Below are positions 26,256 through 35,733 of a stretch of DNA of 64,000 bases, in pieces. The DNA lies in assembly GCA_043755435.1 (NCBI GenBank), contig JAYUSZ010000091.1:10590-74589 (forward strand), written 5' to 3'. The translations under genes were made by a program, and so were the position numbers. This DNA is from JANXSF01 sp043755435. GTDB taxonomy: Bacteria > Acidobacteriota > Terriglobia > Bryobacterales > Bryobacteraceae. The stretch's first letter is position 1. Every line of letters starts with the position of its first letter. The notes below the pieces were generated by a model. That model was not told the DNA's origin. It made no database searches and was given only the letters and a program-made list of their open reading frames with translations.

Positions 26256-27533
26256 ATGAACTACGCCGCTCCCCGCCTTTCTATTGCCGATATTGAAAAC
26301 GGTCGGCTTGATGCCCCTTCGAAATGGGCTGAGCCGTTGAAGAGGTTAATCGCCGAGGGGTTGGTTGATGACGACAATGTCTGCAAGTGGAAGGATATCG
26401 GAGTACTCCACTCGGATCAGTTCGCTAAGCAGCTTAGGAAACAACGAGGAAAGGGCCCCTTTGAGCTGAAAGTTTGGAGTAGCCATAAGGGAAAGTTTGC
26501 CGACGGTACGGATACGGACGTGAGCCGGTTGATTAATCCAGGCTGGTTCTCGCCCTTGGATCTCTGCGATTTCCACCTGCTGAAGCCCGAGAAGGTCCGC
26601 CTTGAGGACTACATCTCCTGGGTTCGCAAGCTGTTTGAAGATCGGCGCTGCCAGGAATCGGCTGGCAACATCGTGAACGCGATCGGCGCTGCGCTCAGAA
26701 AGGCTGCGAAAGTTGCCGACGATGCCTGGGACGCGACCTGGTTCGGCTGTGGCCAGCCCTTGCAAAAAACCGTCGGGGACATAGAGAAAACTATCCGCTG
26801 TGCAATCGAAGAAGCTTTGGGCCAAACCGATTTTTTCTGGATTACAGAAAGGGAGTCAGCTTCGCCGGACAAAAGCGGCCGTGTCTTCCTGCTTGAGGCG
26901 CTCGGCGGCGAACGCAACTTCGAACGCCGTGTCCCTTTTTATACTATCTCGATCGTGGCTGCCGACGTCACCAGATCGGCAGCCGGACTTAGCTTCGCGC
27001 CGGTCTGTTCCGGGGTCTACGTGCCCGCCTTGCAACATCTCTATTTGGGAGTGCCGGGGGCGGGCGGTGGCGCCGTACTGATCGATGAGCGCCTCACCGC
27101 TGTGCACAAGCTCAGCCCGTCATCCCAGAGGATTGGCAACGAACGTGTCACCGTGGGGATTCACCATTCCCGCAATGAGGTTCTGCTGAGTAATCAGTTC
27201 GTGAATCTGGTCTCTTGTCTGCTCCCTTCCTGGGTGGACAAAGAGATAGCCACTGGAGCGGGAGCCTGGAGTATGGCAATGACAGCTTCCGGCAGTCTCG
27301 CGGCTTATTTCGAGTCGTCGATCTCATGGCCGGCGGCTTTTGCCGGCGCCGTCCTGCTCTACGCCGCCACCGGCCAGAAGGATGCTGCTACCGACCTCAC
27401 GAATGCCAACTGGGTGGAGGGGGACCCTACGCATAAGAGGGGGATTCTGGCCTGGGGCCACACGGGTCTCAAAGGCCAAATTGGCCAGGCGGTCGCTGCC
27501 GGGTGCAGGATTCTTTCTACGATGCGCTCGTAG
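26256..27533 (+). CDS. inositol-monophosphatase-like protein with lost metal ligands
   Basis: 425 residues. The N-terminal ~130 residues are unrecognised. Residues about 134-375 follow the inositol monophosphatase layout: a helix with DIEKTIRCAIEEAL, then EALGGERNF (214-222) where DPLDGTxNF is expected, VPFYTISI (226-233), a beta segment with a GAGGGAVLIDERL loop like the GGGAFLNGERI of the family, GAWSMAMTASG, and WPAAFAG (358-364) in place of WDxAAG. All three metal-binding Asp positions are changed, so phosphatase activity is unlikely; a ligand-binding or sensing role is more plausible. It is divergent from the HD-like gene. Confidence 0.5.
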   Translation: MNYAAPRLSIADIENGRLDAPSKWAEPLKRLIAEGLVDDDNVCKWKDIGVLHSDQFAKQLRKQRGKGPFELKVWSSHKGKFADGTDTDVSRLINPGWFSPLDLCDFHLLKPEKVRLEDYISWVRKLFEDRRCQESAGNIVNAIGAALRKAAKVADDAWDATWFGCGQPLQKTVGDIEKTIRCAIEEALGQTDFFWITERESASPDKSGRVFLLEALGGERNFERRVPFYTISIVAADVTRSAAGLSFAPVCSGVYVPALQHLYLGVPGAGGGAVLIDERLTAVHKLSPSSQRIGNERVTVGIHHSRNEVLLSNQFVNLVSCLLPSWVDKEIATGAGAWSMAMTASGSLAAYFESSISWPAAFAGAVLLYAATGQKDAATDLTNANWVEGDPTHKRGILAWGHTGLKGQIGQAVAAGCRILSTMRS

Positions 27534-27892
27534 CTCCTGACTCTTTTCCTCTTTCCGCGTACTCGATTGACCATAGCAGTACTCCTCGTTTGTCAGAAGG
27601 CCGTCTAACTTTGCCGGCCCTTAGAAATTACGCAATCGAGATTCTGACGATTCAGGTTGTCTCGAACTACTTAGAGGATTTAGTTTAGGACGCGAGTATC
27701 GTGATCTTGACTCGATCATAGGATCCAACCATGAAGTGATAGGGTTGGGCGCGGACGAATAACATAACGCGCCACTCGGAAACAGCGGTCTTCTCGCGCG
27801 GGGCGCTCACGGTATGCCAAATAATTCTGAAAACAGGCCCGAAAAAGTGGTTCTACGAGAGGCTTGTCTTTAAGCACGATGAAGGACATCAA
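27534..27892. other. intergenic, nothing recognised
   Basis: About 360 bp between the pseudo-phosphatase gene and the right 250-bp repeat. No gene, hairpin or repeat was supported by reading. Confidence 0.4.
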
Positions 27893-28156
27893 GAGGACGC
27901 CTGAATTAGGATTCTTTGATGCCTCCAGCGAAGGCACCATCCAAGTAGCTGACGATGGAAAGTTACGCTTTGAACCGCAGCCCGGTGGCTAACATAAGCA
28001 ACTGAAAATCGTCGAAGAAAAGAAGCTGGATCTGATGAAGCACTATATCGAAATGGCAAGCGCAAAACCGCCTGCCCCGCAGCAGCGAAATCGGCCGACC
28101 CCAGCGGCAATTGAGCAAAAGAAGGCGGCGGAGACGGCCAAACTGGCAACAAAATA
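27893..28156 (+). pseudogene. right copy of the 250-bp repeat, broken by a stop
   Basis: It carries the same protein text as 22561-22812 (RTPELGFFDASSEG, later AIEQKKAA) but has a TAA at about 27989 where the left copy has a Lys codon. The frame after it still reads to a natural end, KLATK-stop at 28155. This copy therefore retains the original 3' end while the left copy lost it. It lies about 50 bp upstream of the S41 repeat. Confidence 0.7.
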
Positions 28157-28293
28157 GCGACCCGTAGTACGGCAATTTGCGTCTTATGCCTTCCTGTTGG
28201 TTGCGCCATCAGCTTTCATTTTTAGCATCCCCCGCAACCCTCGCGTTATGATGGTCCTTATCGGAACTGGGCCATTTTTTTCTTAGGAATCAC

Positions 28294-30480
28294 ATGTCAA
28301 TGATGATTGATGCACGGTCTGCGGCTGAAAGTGCCATCAAGAAACTGCTTAAAAAGAAAAAGCAGTTAGAACTTCCTGATCTGAAGATTCAACTTCTTAA
28401 GGATTTTCTTCAGAAATCGGAACAACACAAACTTACCAAGCGGGATAAGCAACTGATTTGCGATCAGGCCATTCTGATCATGGAACAATTCTATGCCCAT
28501 CTGCCATTCAAACGCGCCCGCTATGCCGCCGATCCTGCACAGCGATTGCGTCTTCTCCGCAACGACATCCCCAACCTTTCCGAGCAACAGTTTCACGCGG
28601 AAATGATCCGGACTTTCACCGAACTCCGTGACGTCCACACCCTTTATAGATTGCCAGAGCCCTTCAAAAGCGCTGTTGCATTTCTTCCCTTTTTTACCGA
28701 ATCCTTCGAAACCCCAGAAGGCCGGCGCTATGTTGTTACTGAGATTATGGAAGGTTTTAATCCCGACCCTTCCTTTGGGCCCTTCGTTGAAATTGTCAGT
28801 TGGAGCGGCGTCCCAATTGAAAAAGCAGTGGACCAACTGGCACGCAATATTCCGGGAGGCAACCTTGCTACCCGCGTGTTTCGCGGTAATATGCGACTTA
28901 CTGTCCGGACCTTAAATAATGTGCTTGCGCCTATTGAGGAATGCGCGTTTATTCATTACAAACCTCGCGGCAGCGACGAGGTTCGCATCATGTTGGTGCC
29001 CTGGTACGTAGGTCACGGATTGACATCCGCTATTCTGCTGAGTGATCGAAGCATGGAAGCAAATGCGGAATGCAGACAACTGACCGACTTGGCACGTGTA
29101 AAGGATACACTCTGGGTTCAGCGGCGGCTGAAAACACAGGTGGCGGCTTCCGAACAAACAAATTCCTACGTATCCAGCTTGCCGCACGTTTTTGAAGTTC
29201 ACCACACGCTGGAAAAATCTGAGTTCGAAACCTGGTCCGAAGTCCTAACCGACAGCAGGCCTGCAAAGGGTAGAAAGCCGGCAATTCCTTCTACCAAGAA
29301 ATTCGGCTATGTACGAATCTATACATTCAATGGAGAACTTGGCTCCATCTTTTTTGAATTTTTGAACATTCTTCAATTTCTGGAAGACAACCAGTTCGCT
29401 ACCCATGGTTTAATCCTGGACATCCGTTCCAATGGCGGCGGCAGCATTACTGACGCGGAACGCATGCTGCAACTGCTTACCGCTAAGAACATTGAACCAG
29501 CCTTGTTTCAATTTCCGAATACCGAGGCAGTGCAACGGGTAATGGCAAAATTGACGAATCAGCAGACCACCGAGGAAGCAAGAGCCCTGCTTGCCGATGA
29601 TGAAAAAGGCAGCATCAGCAAAGGGAACAACCTATTCAAGCGCTGGGTGGATGGCATTCTTCGCGGCGTGGCTAGCGGCAGCGCTTTAACCGACGGTCGC
29701 CCGTTGACCACTCCCGAAGAGGCCAACAACATTGGACAGATTTACCAGGGCCCAGTAACGCTGCTGGTTGACGCCGGAACCTACAGCGCATCCGATATTT
29801 TTGCTGCAGGGTTTCAGGATCACGGCATTGGCCCCATCATTGGAACCGACGACAATACAGGAGGCGGTGGTGCAAGTGTTTGGACTCATGGCCGGCAGTT
29901 GGAACAGATAGCCGCCTTGACGGAATTACCTCTTGCTCCACTACCGGCTGGCGCGGGCATCAGTTTGGCGAGTCTGCGATCCTCCAGAGTGAAAGGTAAG
30001 CTCGGCGAACCCGTGGAGGACATTGGCGTAAAATGCGACATTCGCCACAAGTTGTCGCTGCCCGATTTGATGATGCGAAGTTGCCCCGACATAATGCATT
30101 TAGCCTGTCAAACACTGGCGAAGCAGCCTGTCTACCGGCTCAAAATCCTCAAGGCGGAAGTCAGCCTTCTAACCGCGCTGAAAGTCACGGTGAAGGCTAC
30201 TTCCAATCTGGAACGGTTAGTTTGCTACCTGGAAGGTCAGCCGCAATTGGTGCTCCAGTTGGATAGCGAAAATGTGGCCGGAGTCAAAACGGTGGAAGAC
30301 GGCTTGGAAATGATCACGGAGTCTTTTACTGTTCCGCTGGTAGCATTGAATGGCAGAGTTCCCCGCGAACTCTCAATCAAGGGTTACAACTGGAATAACA
30401 GTAGGACCATTAAGGCCGGCGGGAATCGGCTGGAGTTGGTTGCCAGCCACAAAACGAAGATCAAGCGAATCAAAGTATGA
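28294..30480 (+). CDS. S41-family peptidase-like protein
   Basis: 728 residues, AGGA before the ATG. A long N-terminal helical and beta region is followed by the S41 core: FGYVRIYTFNG, HGLILDIRSNGGG (a strand-turn typical of tail-specific proteases), and AGTYSASDIFAAGFQD, where Ser498 aligns with the catalytic Ser. The Lys that completes the dyad in CtpA-type enzymes is not obvious in IIGTDDNTGGGG, so activity could be reduced or tricorn-like. No signal peptide is evident. The stop overlaps the kinase start (ATGA), so the two are coupled. A truncated paralogue lies at 7832. Confidence 0.75.
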   Translation: MSMMIDARSAAESAIKKLLKKKKQLELPDLKIQLLKDFLQKSEQHKLTKRDKQLICDQAILIMEQFYAHLPFKRARYAADPAQRLRLLRNDIPNLSEQQFHAEMIRTFTELRDVHTLYRLPEPFKSAVAFLPFFTESFETPEGRRYVVTEIMEGFNPDPSFGPFVEIVSWSGVPIEKAVDQLARNIPGGNLATRVFRGNMRLTVRTLNNVLAPIEECAFIHYKPRGSDEVRIMLVPWYVGHGLTSAILLSDRSMEANAECRQLTDLARVKDTLWVQRRLKTQVAASEQTNSYVSSLPHVFEVHHTLEKSEFETWSEVLTDSRPAKGRKPAIPSTKKFGYVRIYTFNGELGSIFFEFLNILQFLEDNQFATHGLILDIRSNGGGSITDAERMLQLLTAKNIEPALFQFPNTEAVQRVMAKLTNQQTTEEARALLADDEKGSISKGNNLFKRWVDGILRGVASGSALTDGRPLTTPEEANNIGQIYQGPVTLLVDAGTYSASDIFAAGFQDHGIGPIIGTDDNTGGGGASVWTHGRQLEQIAALTELPLAPLPAGAGISLASLRSSRVKGKLGEPVEDIGVKCDIRHKLSLPDLMMRSCPDIMHLACQTLAKQPVYRLKILKAEVSLLTALKVTVKATSNLERLVCYLEGQPQLVLQLDSENVAGVKTVEDGLEMITESFTVPLVALNGRVPRELSIKGYNWNNSRTIKAGGNRLELVASHKTKIKRIKV

Positions 30481-33104
30481 CCGGCAAAACGGTTGGCCAT
30501 TACCGCGTAGAAGGTAAGATCGGCCAGGGCGGCATGGGCGTGGTTTATCAAGCAGTGGACCTGCGTCTGGGCCGCAAAGTTGCCCTCAAGTTCCTACCTC
30601 CGCAGGCGCTCGATGAAAACCAGCGGAAGCGTTTTATGGAAGAGGCCCGCACTGCTTCTCTGCTGCAACACCCCAATATCTGCCCAATTCACGACATTGG
30701 CGAAGTGGATGGGCAGCTATTTTTCGCCATGGCTTTTCTGGAAGGCCAAACACTGGCAAGCATGATTGGCGGCTTTCCATTGGACGTCCGCAAAGCTGTG
30801 GATATTGCTTTGCAGATCGCCGCCGGGCTCAGCGAGGCACACAACCATGGCATAGTGCACCGCGATATTAAGTGCAGCAACATTGTTGTCACCAATCACG
30901 GACATGCCTATATCCTCGATTTCGGGTTGGCCTTGCGCGAGGGTGCAGAGCGACTGACAGTCCCGGGCAACATCACCGGCACGCCGTTTTACATGTCGCC
31001 GGAACAGGCCCAAGGTAAGCCGCTTGATCATCGCACAGACATTTGGGCGCTGGGTGTTGTGCTGTTTGAAATGATCACTGGCCGGGTACCATTTCAAAGG
31101 GATACCAATTGGGCCGCAGTGCATGCCATTATCCACGATCCGCTTCCGCCCATTGCCGCATTAAGACCCGAAGTAAATCATGGCTTGCAGGAAATTGTAG
31201 CCAAGGCACTTCAAAAGGAACCTGCGGACCGTTGGCAAAGTGCCACTGCAATGGCTTCCGCTCTAAGACGGTTGGATGGCAGCACACCTTTCATGCCCAG
31301 TGAAATGGAAACCGTTGTGTTTAATGCTGAACAACCACAACAACCTTCAATCCAACAGAAGCAGGTGTCGAGCGAAAGCAATCAGAGCGAAAAGCCTCCT
31401 CAGCGCGGCCGCCTGATTGCAGCAGCCGCCCTGATCGCAGCCTGTGCTACTGGTGGAGTGTTGTGGCAGCAGGGCTTCCTCTCCACCAACAAATCGGGAC
31501 TGCCCGCGGAAAAGCACATCGCCGTGCTGCCCTTCAATGTCATTGGTGACGATCCCGGAGTTCGCGCCCTGGCCGACGGTCTGGTGGAGACGCTCACTTC
31601 TAAGCTGAGCCAACTGGACGAATTTCAAGGCAAGGTGCTAGTGATCCCTGCCAGTGAAATTCGCTCCCGAAAAATCACAAGTGCCGAAGAAGCCCGAAAA
31701 AGTTACGGTGCGAACTTGGTGGTCACAGGAAGCGCGCAGGTGCTCGCTACGGCCGCACAGTTCACCGCTGTCCAGTTCACAATCAACCTGATTGATCCGG
31801 AAAAAATGCGGCAATTGAGTTCCAAGAATTTTGAGTTCGATGCCAAGAACCCAGGGCTGCTTCGCGATGGTGCAATGGATAGCTTGCTGAGTCTTCTTTC
31901 CATGCAACTCAGCCGCGAAGCGCGCCGCAATGTTGCCGAAGGGGAAACCTCCAATTCCCTTGCCTATGCTGAATTCCTAAAAGGCTCAGGGTATCTGGCT
32001 CGTTACGATGTTAAGGGCAATATCGACTTGGCGCTGACAAGCCTTCAAAGCGCAGTAAAAACCGACCCCGGCTATGCAAATGCTCACGCCAGCCTGGCAC
32101 GAGCCTACATCCAAAAGGGAAGATTTTCCGGCGAGAAATATTGGGGAGAGCGAGCTGCCGAAGTTGGCAAGAAAGCCGTCGAACTTGGCCCCAACGTAGC
32201 CTCCACACACATCGCGCTAGGTGAGGTCTATCGTCTGGTTGGCAAGGAAGACGAAGCCATCGCCGAGTTGCAACGGGCACTTCAAATCAACCCAGGCAAC
32301 GCCGAGGCTTATCGCAATTTAGCCAGCGTACTGTTCAACCGTGGCCGATTCAAGGAAGCGGAAGAGTTGTATCGCGAGGCGGTGAAACGCCGGCCCTCCG
32401 ATTGGTTTGCGCATCTGCAACTCGGCATTTTTCTGCGCGCCACAAGACAGTACGCAGAGGCTGAAGCTGCTTACCGCGATTCGTTAAAACTGATACCCGA
32501 CAACACCATTGTTCTTCGAAATTTGGCAGTGTTGTATCGCGCGCAAGCCCGCTATCAGGAAGCAAGGGAAGTGCTGGATAAAAGCCTGAAGGTTTCCCGC
32601 ACTGCTTCCAGCCTAAACACTTTGGGAGTTGTGTACTACTACGAACATCGCTTTCAGGAAGCAGCCTTGAATATTGAAGCGGCCATTGATCTTGATTCCA
32701 GTGCCTATATTTTCTGGGGCAATCTGGGGATGGTCAGCAGGTGGGACCCTTCCAGGAAAGACAAAGCCACACAAGCCTTGCGCCGAGCTATTGAACTTGG
32801 CGGAAAGCAGCTTCAAGTGACGCCCAAGGACTACGGCATTCGCATGAATCTTGCTGAATACCATGCCCGTTTGGGCGAAGGTACGCGGGCGTTGGCCCAT
32901 CTAGAGGTTATCCCGAAAGACAAGCGCGACATCTATATTGTCAACTTTGCTTTGATTTATGAACTACTAGGAAAACGAAAAGATGCAATTGCTGTACTGA
33001 AGAATCTGTCCGATGCTGTGGCTTGGAATGATATTAAGAACGATCCAAACCTAGTGCAGCTCTGGGCCGACCCAGAGCTGCAAGCATTGGTTCAGAAGCG
33101 ATGA
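30477..33104 (+). CDS. Ser/Thr protein kinase with TPR sensor domain
   Basis: 875 residues. The kinase domain occupies 1-270: glycine loop GQGGMGVVY, catalytic Lys38 in VALKF, HRD (128-130) and DFG (148-150), with SPEQAQG as the APE equivalent. A membrane helix lies at about 313-329. It is followed by a FlgO/adenylate-cyclase-type segment (IAVLPFNVIGDD) and then at least six TPR repeats (about 500-860; for example AIAELQRALQINPGNAEAY). All catalytic residues are present. The type is common in Acidobacteria and passes stimuli to protein phosphorylation. It is coupled to the S41 gene. Confidence 0.92.
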   Translation: MTGKTVGHYRVEGKIGQGGMGVVYQAVDLRLGRKVALKFLPPQALDENQRKRFMEEARTASLLQHPNICPIHDIGEVDGQLFFAMAFLEGQTLASMIGGFPLDVRKAVDIALQIAAGLSEAHNHGIVHRDIKCSNIVVTNHGHAYILDFGLALREGAERLTVPGNITGTPFYMSPEQAQGKPLDHRTDIWALGVVLFEMITGRVPFQRDTNWAAVHAIIHDPLPPIAALRPEVNHGLQEIVAKALQKEPADRWQSATAMASALRRLDGSTPFMPSEMETVVFNAEQPQQPSIQQKQVSSESNQSEKPPQRGRLIAAAALIAACATGGVLWQQGFLSTNKSGLPAEKHIAVLPFNVIGDDPGVRALADGLVETLTSKLSQLDEFQGKVLVIPASEIRSRKITSAEEARKSYGANLVVTGSAQVLATAAQFTAVQFTINLIDPEKMRQLSSKNFEFDAKNPGLLRDGAMDSLLSLLSMQLSREARRNVAEGETSNSLAYAEFLKGSGYLARYDVKGNIDLALTSLQSAVKTDPGYANAHASLARAYIQKGRFSGEKYWGERAAEVGKKAVELGPNVASTHIALGEVYRLVGKEDEAIAELQRALQINPGNAEAYRNLASVLFNRGRFKEAEELYREAVKRRPSDWFAHLQLGIFLRATRQYAEAEAAYRDSLKLIPDNTIVLRNLAVLYRAQARYQEAREVLDKSLKVSRTASSLNTLGVVYYYEHRFQEAALNIEAAIDLDSSAYIFWGNLGMVSRWDPSRKDKATQALRRAIELGGKQLQVTPKDYGIRMNLAEYHARLGEGTRALAHLEVIPKDKRDIYIVNFALIYELLGKRKDAIAVLKNLSDAVAWNDIKNDPNLVQLWADPELQALVQKR

Positions 33105-33111
33105 AGTAAAC

Positions 33112-33366
33112 TTACCCCACCGGTTGCTCGCCTCCGCCGTCATCACCATGAGCCTTGGTAATAACCGTTTCCAAACTGTCCGCTGCGGCCTGCAAAATTG
33201 CGCGTGTTTCGGTAAGCGCCAGGGGTTTCTTCTTGAAGGCCTTTTCTGCGCTCTTCCGGGCCTTTTCCAATTGCTTGACTACGCCCTTGATCAGCCCATC
33301 TAATTCCCTCGGCTTGATTGTTTTCGGGCCAGTTGCTTTCTTTGCTGCCGCTTTTGTAGTTGCCAT
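33112..33366 (-). CDS. small Lys/Ala-rich conserved hypothetical
   Basis: 84 residues, preceded by a strong AGGAG. The N-terminus (ATTKAAAKKATGPK) is histone-tail-like. The rest is amphipathic helix (KGVVKQLEKARKSAEKAF) with a Gly/Asp-rich end. It may bind nucleic acid or be a helical cytosolic protein; no family was recognised. It converges with the kinase gene, 8 bp apart. Confidence 0.6.
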   Translation of the reverse strand: MATTKAAAKKATGPKTIKPRELDGLIKGVVKQLEKARKSAEKAFKKKPLALTETRAILQAAADSLETVITKAHGDDGGGEQPVG

Positions 33367-33479
33367 CTGATTCTCCTCTTTCTCTCAAAGCTCCAATTTT
33401 GACCGGAGCACTTAGCTATCACCATGCCACTGCGGGTTCTTCAAGTCAATGGTTTTTTGCCGCTTACCGCTGATGGCTC

Positions 33480-34955
33480 CTACATCGCTGCTTTCGCACC
33501 CTCTGGCTCAACTCCTGCATATCTGGGATCTCCGCCCGTTTTCTGTAATAGCTTTTCCATTTGCCGCTGCAACCCGTCCACCAACTTGCGCAGCTCTGGC
33601 TTCTCAATTCGCATTACAGTCCTCATCCGGTCGTGCGATTTCATGTTCGTCCCAGCAAGTAAATTATTCATCTGGTCTGGATCCTTCTTCACGTCGTATA
33701 GCTCATCAATATCCCAGATTCCATAGGATTGCATCAAACTATATTGCTCGGTGCGCAATCCATAAATGGTCGGCGTGTATGGGAAGTCCCGCTCCCATTC
33801 ATATTCATATAAGAACTCCATTCGCCCAGCCGCTGTTTCACTCCGCAGCACTGGCACTAATGATTGCCCATGAATTCCTGTCGGAGGTGTCACTCCGGCT
33901 GCCTCCAGGAATGTTGGCATTATGTCCAGATTCAGCGCGAACTGCTTCCGCCGTCCAGGGCCAAACATTTCCGGACAGTGCATAATCATCGGAACGCGGA
34001 TTGATTCCTCGTACATCGCCCGCTTATCAATCAACCCATGCTCACCCCACAAAAACCCGTTGTCTCCCATATAAACCACCAACGTGTCGCGCAACATTCC
34101 ACGCCGTTCCAGCAGGTTCAGAATTCTCGTCACGCCCTCATCAATGGACGACAAGCTCCGGCAGTAACCTTTATACAAATCTTCCAGCGGAGCCAAATGG
34201 CCAATGGCACCATCCACGCCATGCCGCGTGGCACGTCTCCGCTTCACCCATTCTGGTTTAGTCTCATACCAATCGTCACGATACTTCATTGAGTTCGGAC
34301 GTGGCATGGTTTCGTTGGGGTATTGATCCTTATGCCGAGGTGCCGGCTCAAAAGGCGCATGTACCGCTTTGTGAGAAAGGTACAGCATGAAAGGACTGGT
34401 TTGCGCAGTGATGAACCGCTCAGCTTCATCGGTGAGAATATCGGTTATGTAACCGGTCTTCTTTTCTTTCTTGCCGTTGATGTTCAGCTCCGGATCGAAG
34501 TATTGACCCTGACCATAAAAGCTAAACCAATGATCGAACCCCGGGCGCGGCGCGTCCGACGCCCCGCCCATATGCCATTTCCCCAGAAACCCCGTCTTGT
34601 AACCAGCTTTTTGCAACATCAAGGGAAACGTGGGCAGCGCCGGATTCAGCTCCGTAAAATTGTCATTGACCTTGTGCGTATGCCCATAAAGACCAGTCAA
34701 CATGGAAGCGCGGCTTGGTGAGCATAAGGACGAAGTAACAAAGGCATTCTCGAACAACACCCCACCTTTCGCCAACCTATCAATGCCAGGCGTCTTCAAC
34801 CACGGATGGCCGGTACAACTCATCATGTTGTAACGATGGTCATCGGTGAGGATGAAAATAATATTCCGCTTCTTGTTTTGCGTTTGGGGCGTCGTTTGCG
34901 CTGAGTGCAAAGTGCCGACTGCCAAACTGCCATTAAGAAAGGTTCGTCTGTTCAT
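33480..34955 (-). CDS. arylsulfatase-type sulfatase
   Basis: 491 residues. A twin-arginine-like N-terminus (MNRRTFLNGS) suggests Tat export. ILTDDH (35-40) provides metal-binding Asp residues. CSPSR at 78-82 is the sulfatase signature in which Cys78 becomes formylglycine. GYKTGFLGKWH and MGDNGFLWGEHG are conserved downstream motifs. It removes sulfate from a sulfated sugar or glycan; substrate unknown. A maturase (FGE or anSME) is not in the window. Confidence 0.92.
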   Translation of the reverse strand: MNRRTFLNGSLAVGTLHSAQTTPQTQNKKRNIIFILTDDHRYNMMSCTGHPWLKTPGIDRLAKGGVLFENAFVTSSLCSPSRASMLTGLYGHTHKVNDNFTELNPALPTFPLMLQKAGYKTGFLGKWHMGGASDAPRPGFDHWFSFYGQGQYFDPELNINGKKEKKTGYITDILTDEAERFITAQTSPFMLYLSHKAVHAPFEPAPRHKDQYPNETMPRPNSMKYRDDWYETKPEWVKRRRATRHGVDGAIGHLAPLEDLYKGYCRSLSSIDEGVTRILNLLERRGMLRDTLVVYMGDNGFLWGEHGLIDKRAMYEESIRVPMIMHCPEMFGPGRRKQFALNLDIMPTFLEAAGVTPPTGIHGQSLVPVLRSETAAGRMEFLYEYEWERDFPYTPTIYGLRTEQYSLMQSYGIWDIDELYDVKKDPDQMNNLLAGTNMKSHDRMRTVMRIEKPELRKLVDGLQRQMEKLLQKTGGDPRYAGVEPEGAKAAM

Positions 34956-35733
34956 GGTCTATGGGATTCTCCTGATCCATTCCCAGGTTGTTGATTGCGG
35001 AATCTCGAAACCGGATTTTCAATTGCATCTATCCTGCCTCCCGCCATTCTTTATTAAGAGTACACAAGCTTCGTCCAAAAAAGTTCCATAGATATGGAAT
35101 CTGACAGCAATACGGTTTTTCCTCGGTGGTTTCCAAGTCTTTGAATGATGAAGAAAAAGATTTTGTTATTAACAAGTTCTTTTGCACAACAAGGATTTAA
35201 ACCAAGGGGAGTTCGTTAGGGTTGCGAAATTTTACAAAACTTTTTGGATATTTTCTCCAGGCTATTTTCCTGCTCGAATTCCCAAAATCCACAGCCATTG
35301 CGTTTGCCTGTGCGCATGTCCGATTTGGATTATTAAGAGTTAGATTTCAATTTATGAATTTAGGAGGCCAATACTATATGTCCTGCATTTTGAGCTTAGT
35401 CTACGGGTCAAGAAAAACGGATTCCCTTCAAAATAATAGTATCGATAACTTTGGACTTGGTCAGAATCCCTTGGGGGCTTAAGCCGATATTGAGTCCGTC
35501 CCACTTGACTGTCGACAGTACCCTATCCTCCAGTTGTCCCATTTTGCAGTTGCCAAACAACTACGAATTGTGTTACATTCGTACGGTAGTTGTTAGTTCT
35601 AGGGTAAAAGGCTGAGGCTGCCGCAAACTAAATTGCTTATAAAACTTAGCTCACAGATTTGCGGTTCTTTACGTAAACAACCTTAAGACTAGAAAAAGCT
35701 TCTGCGTACTTTCTTGGAGGATATAGAAACGAA
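34956..35733. other. long intergenic region upstream of a PEP-CTERM gene
   Basis: About 780 AT-rich bp. The one short frame here (35222-35482) has no recognisable motif. The 150 bp before 35734 should hold the promoter; no convincing sigma-54 or sigma-70 pair was identified. Confidence 0.4.

Noticed and set aside
35222..35482. 86-residue frame in the long AT-rich gap
   Set aside because: Phe/Cys-rich, no motif, no start context.
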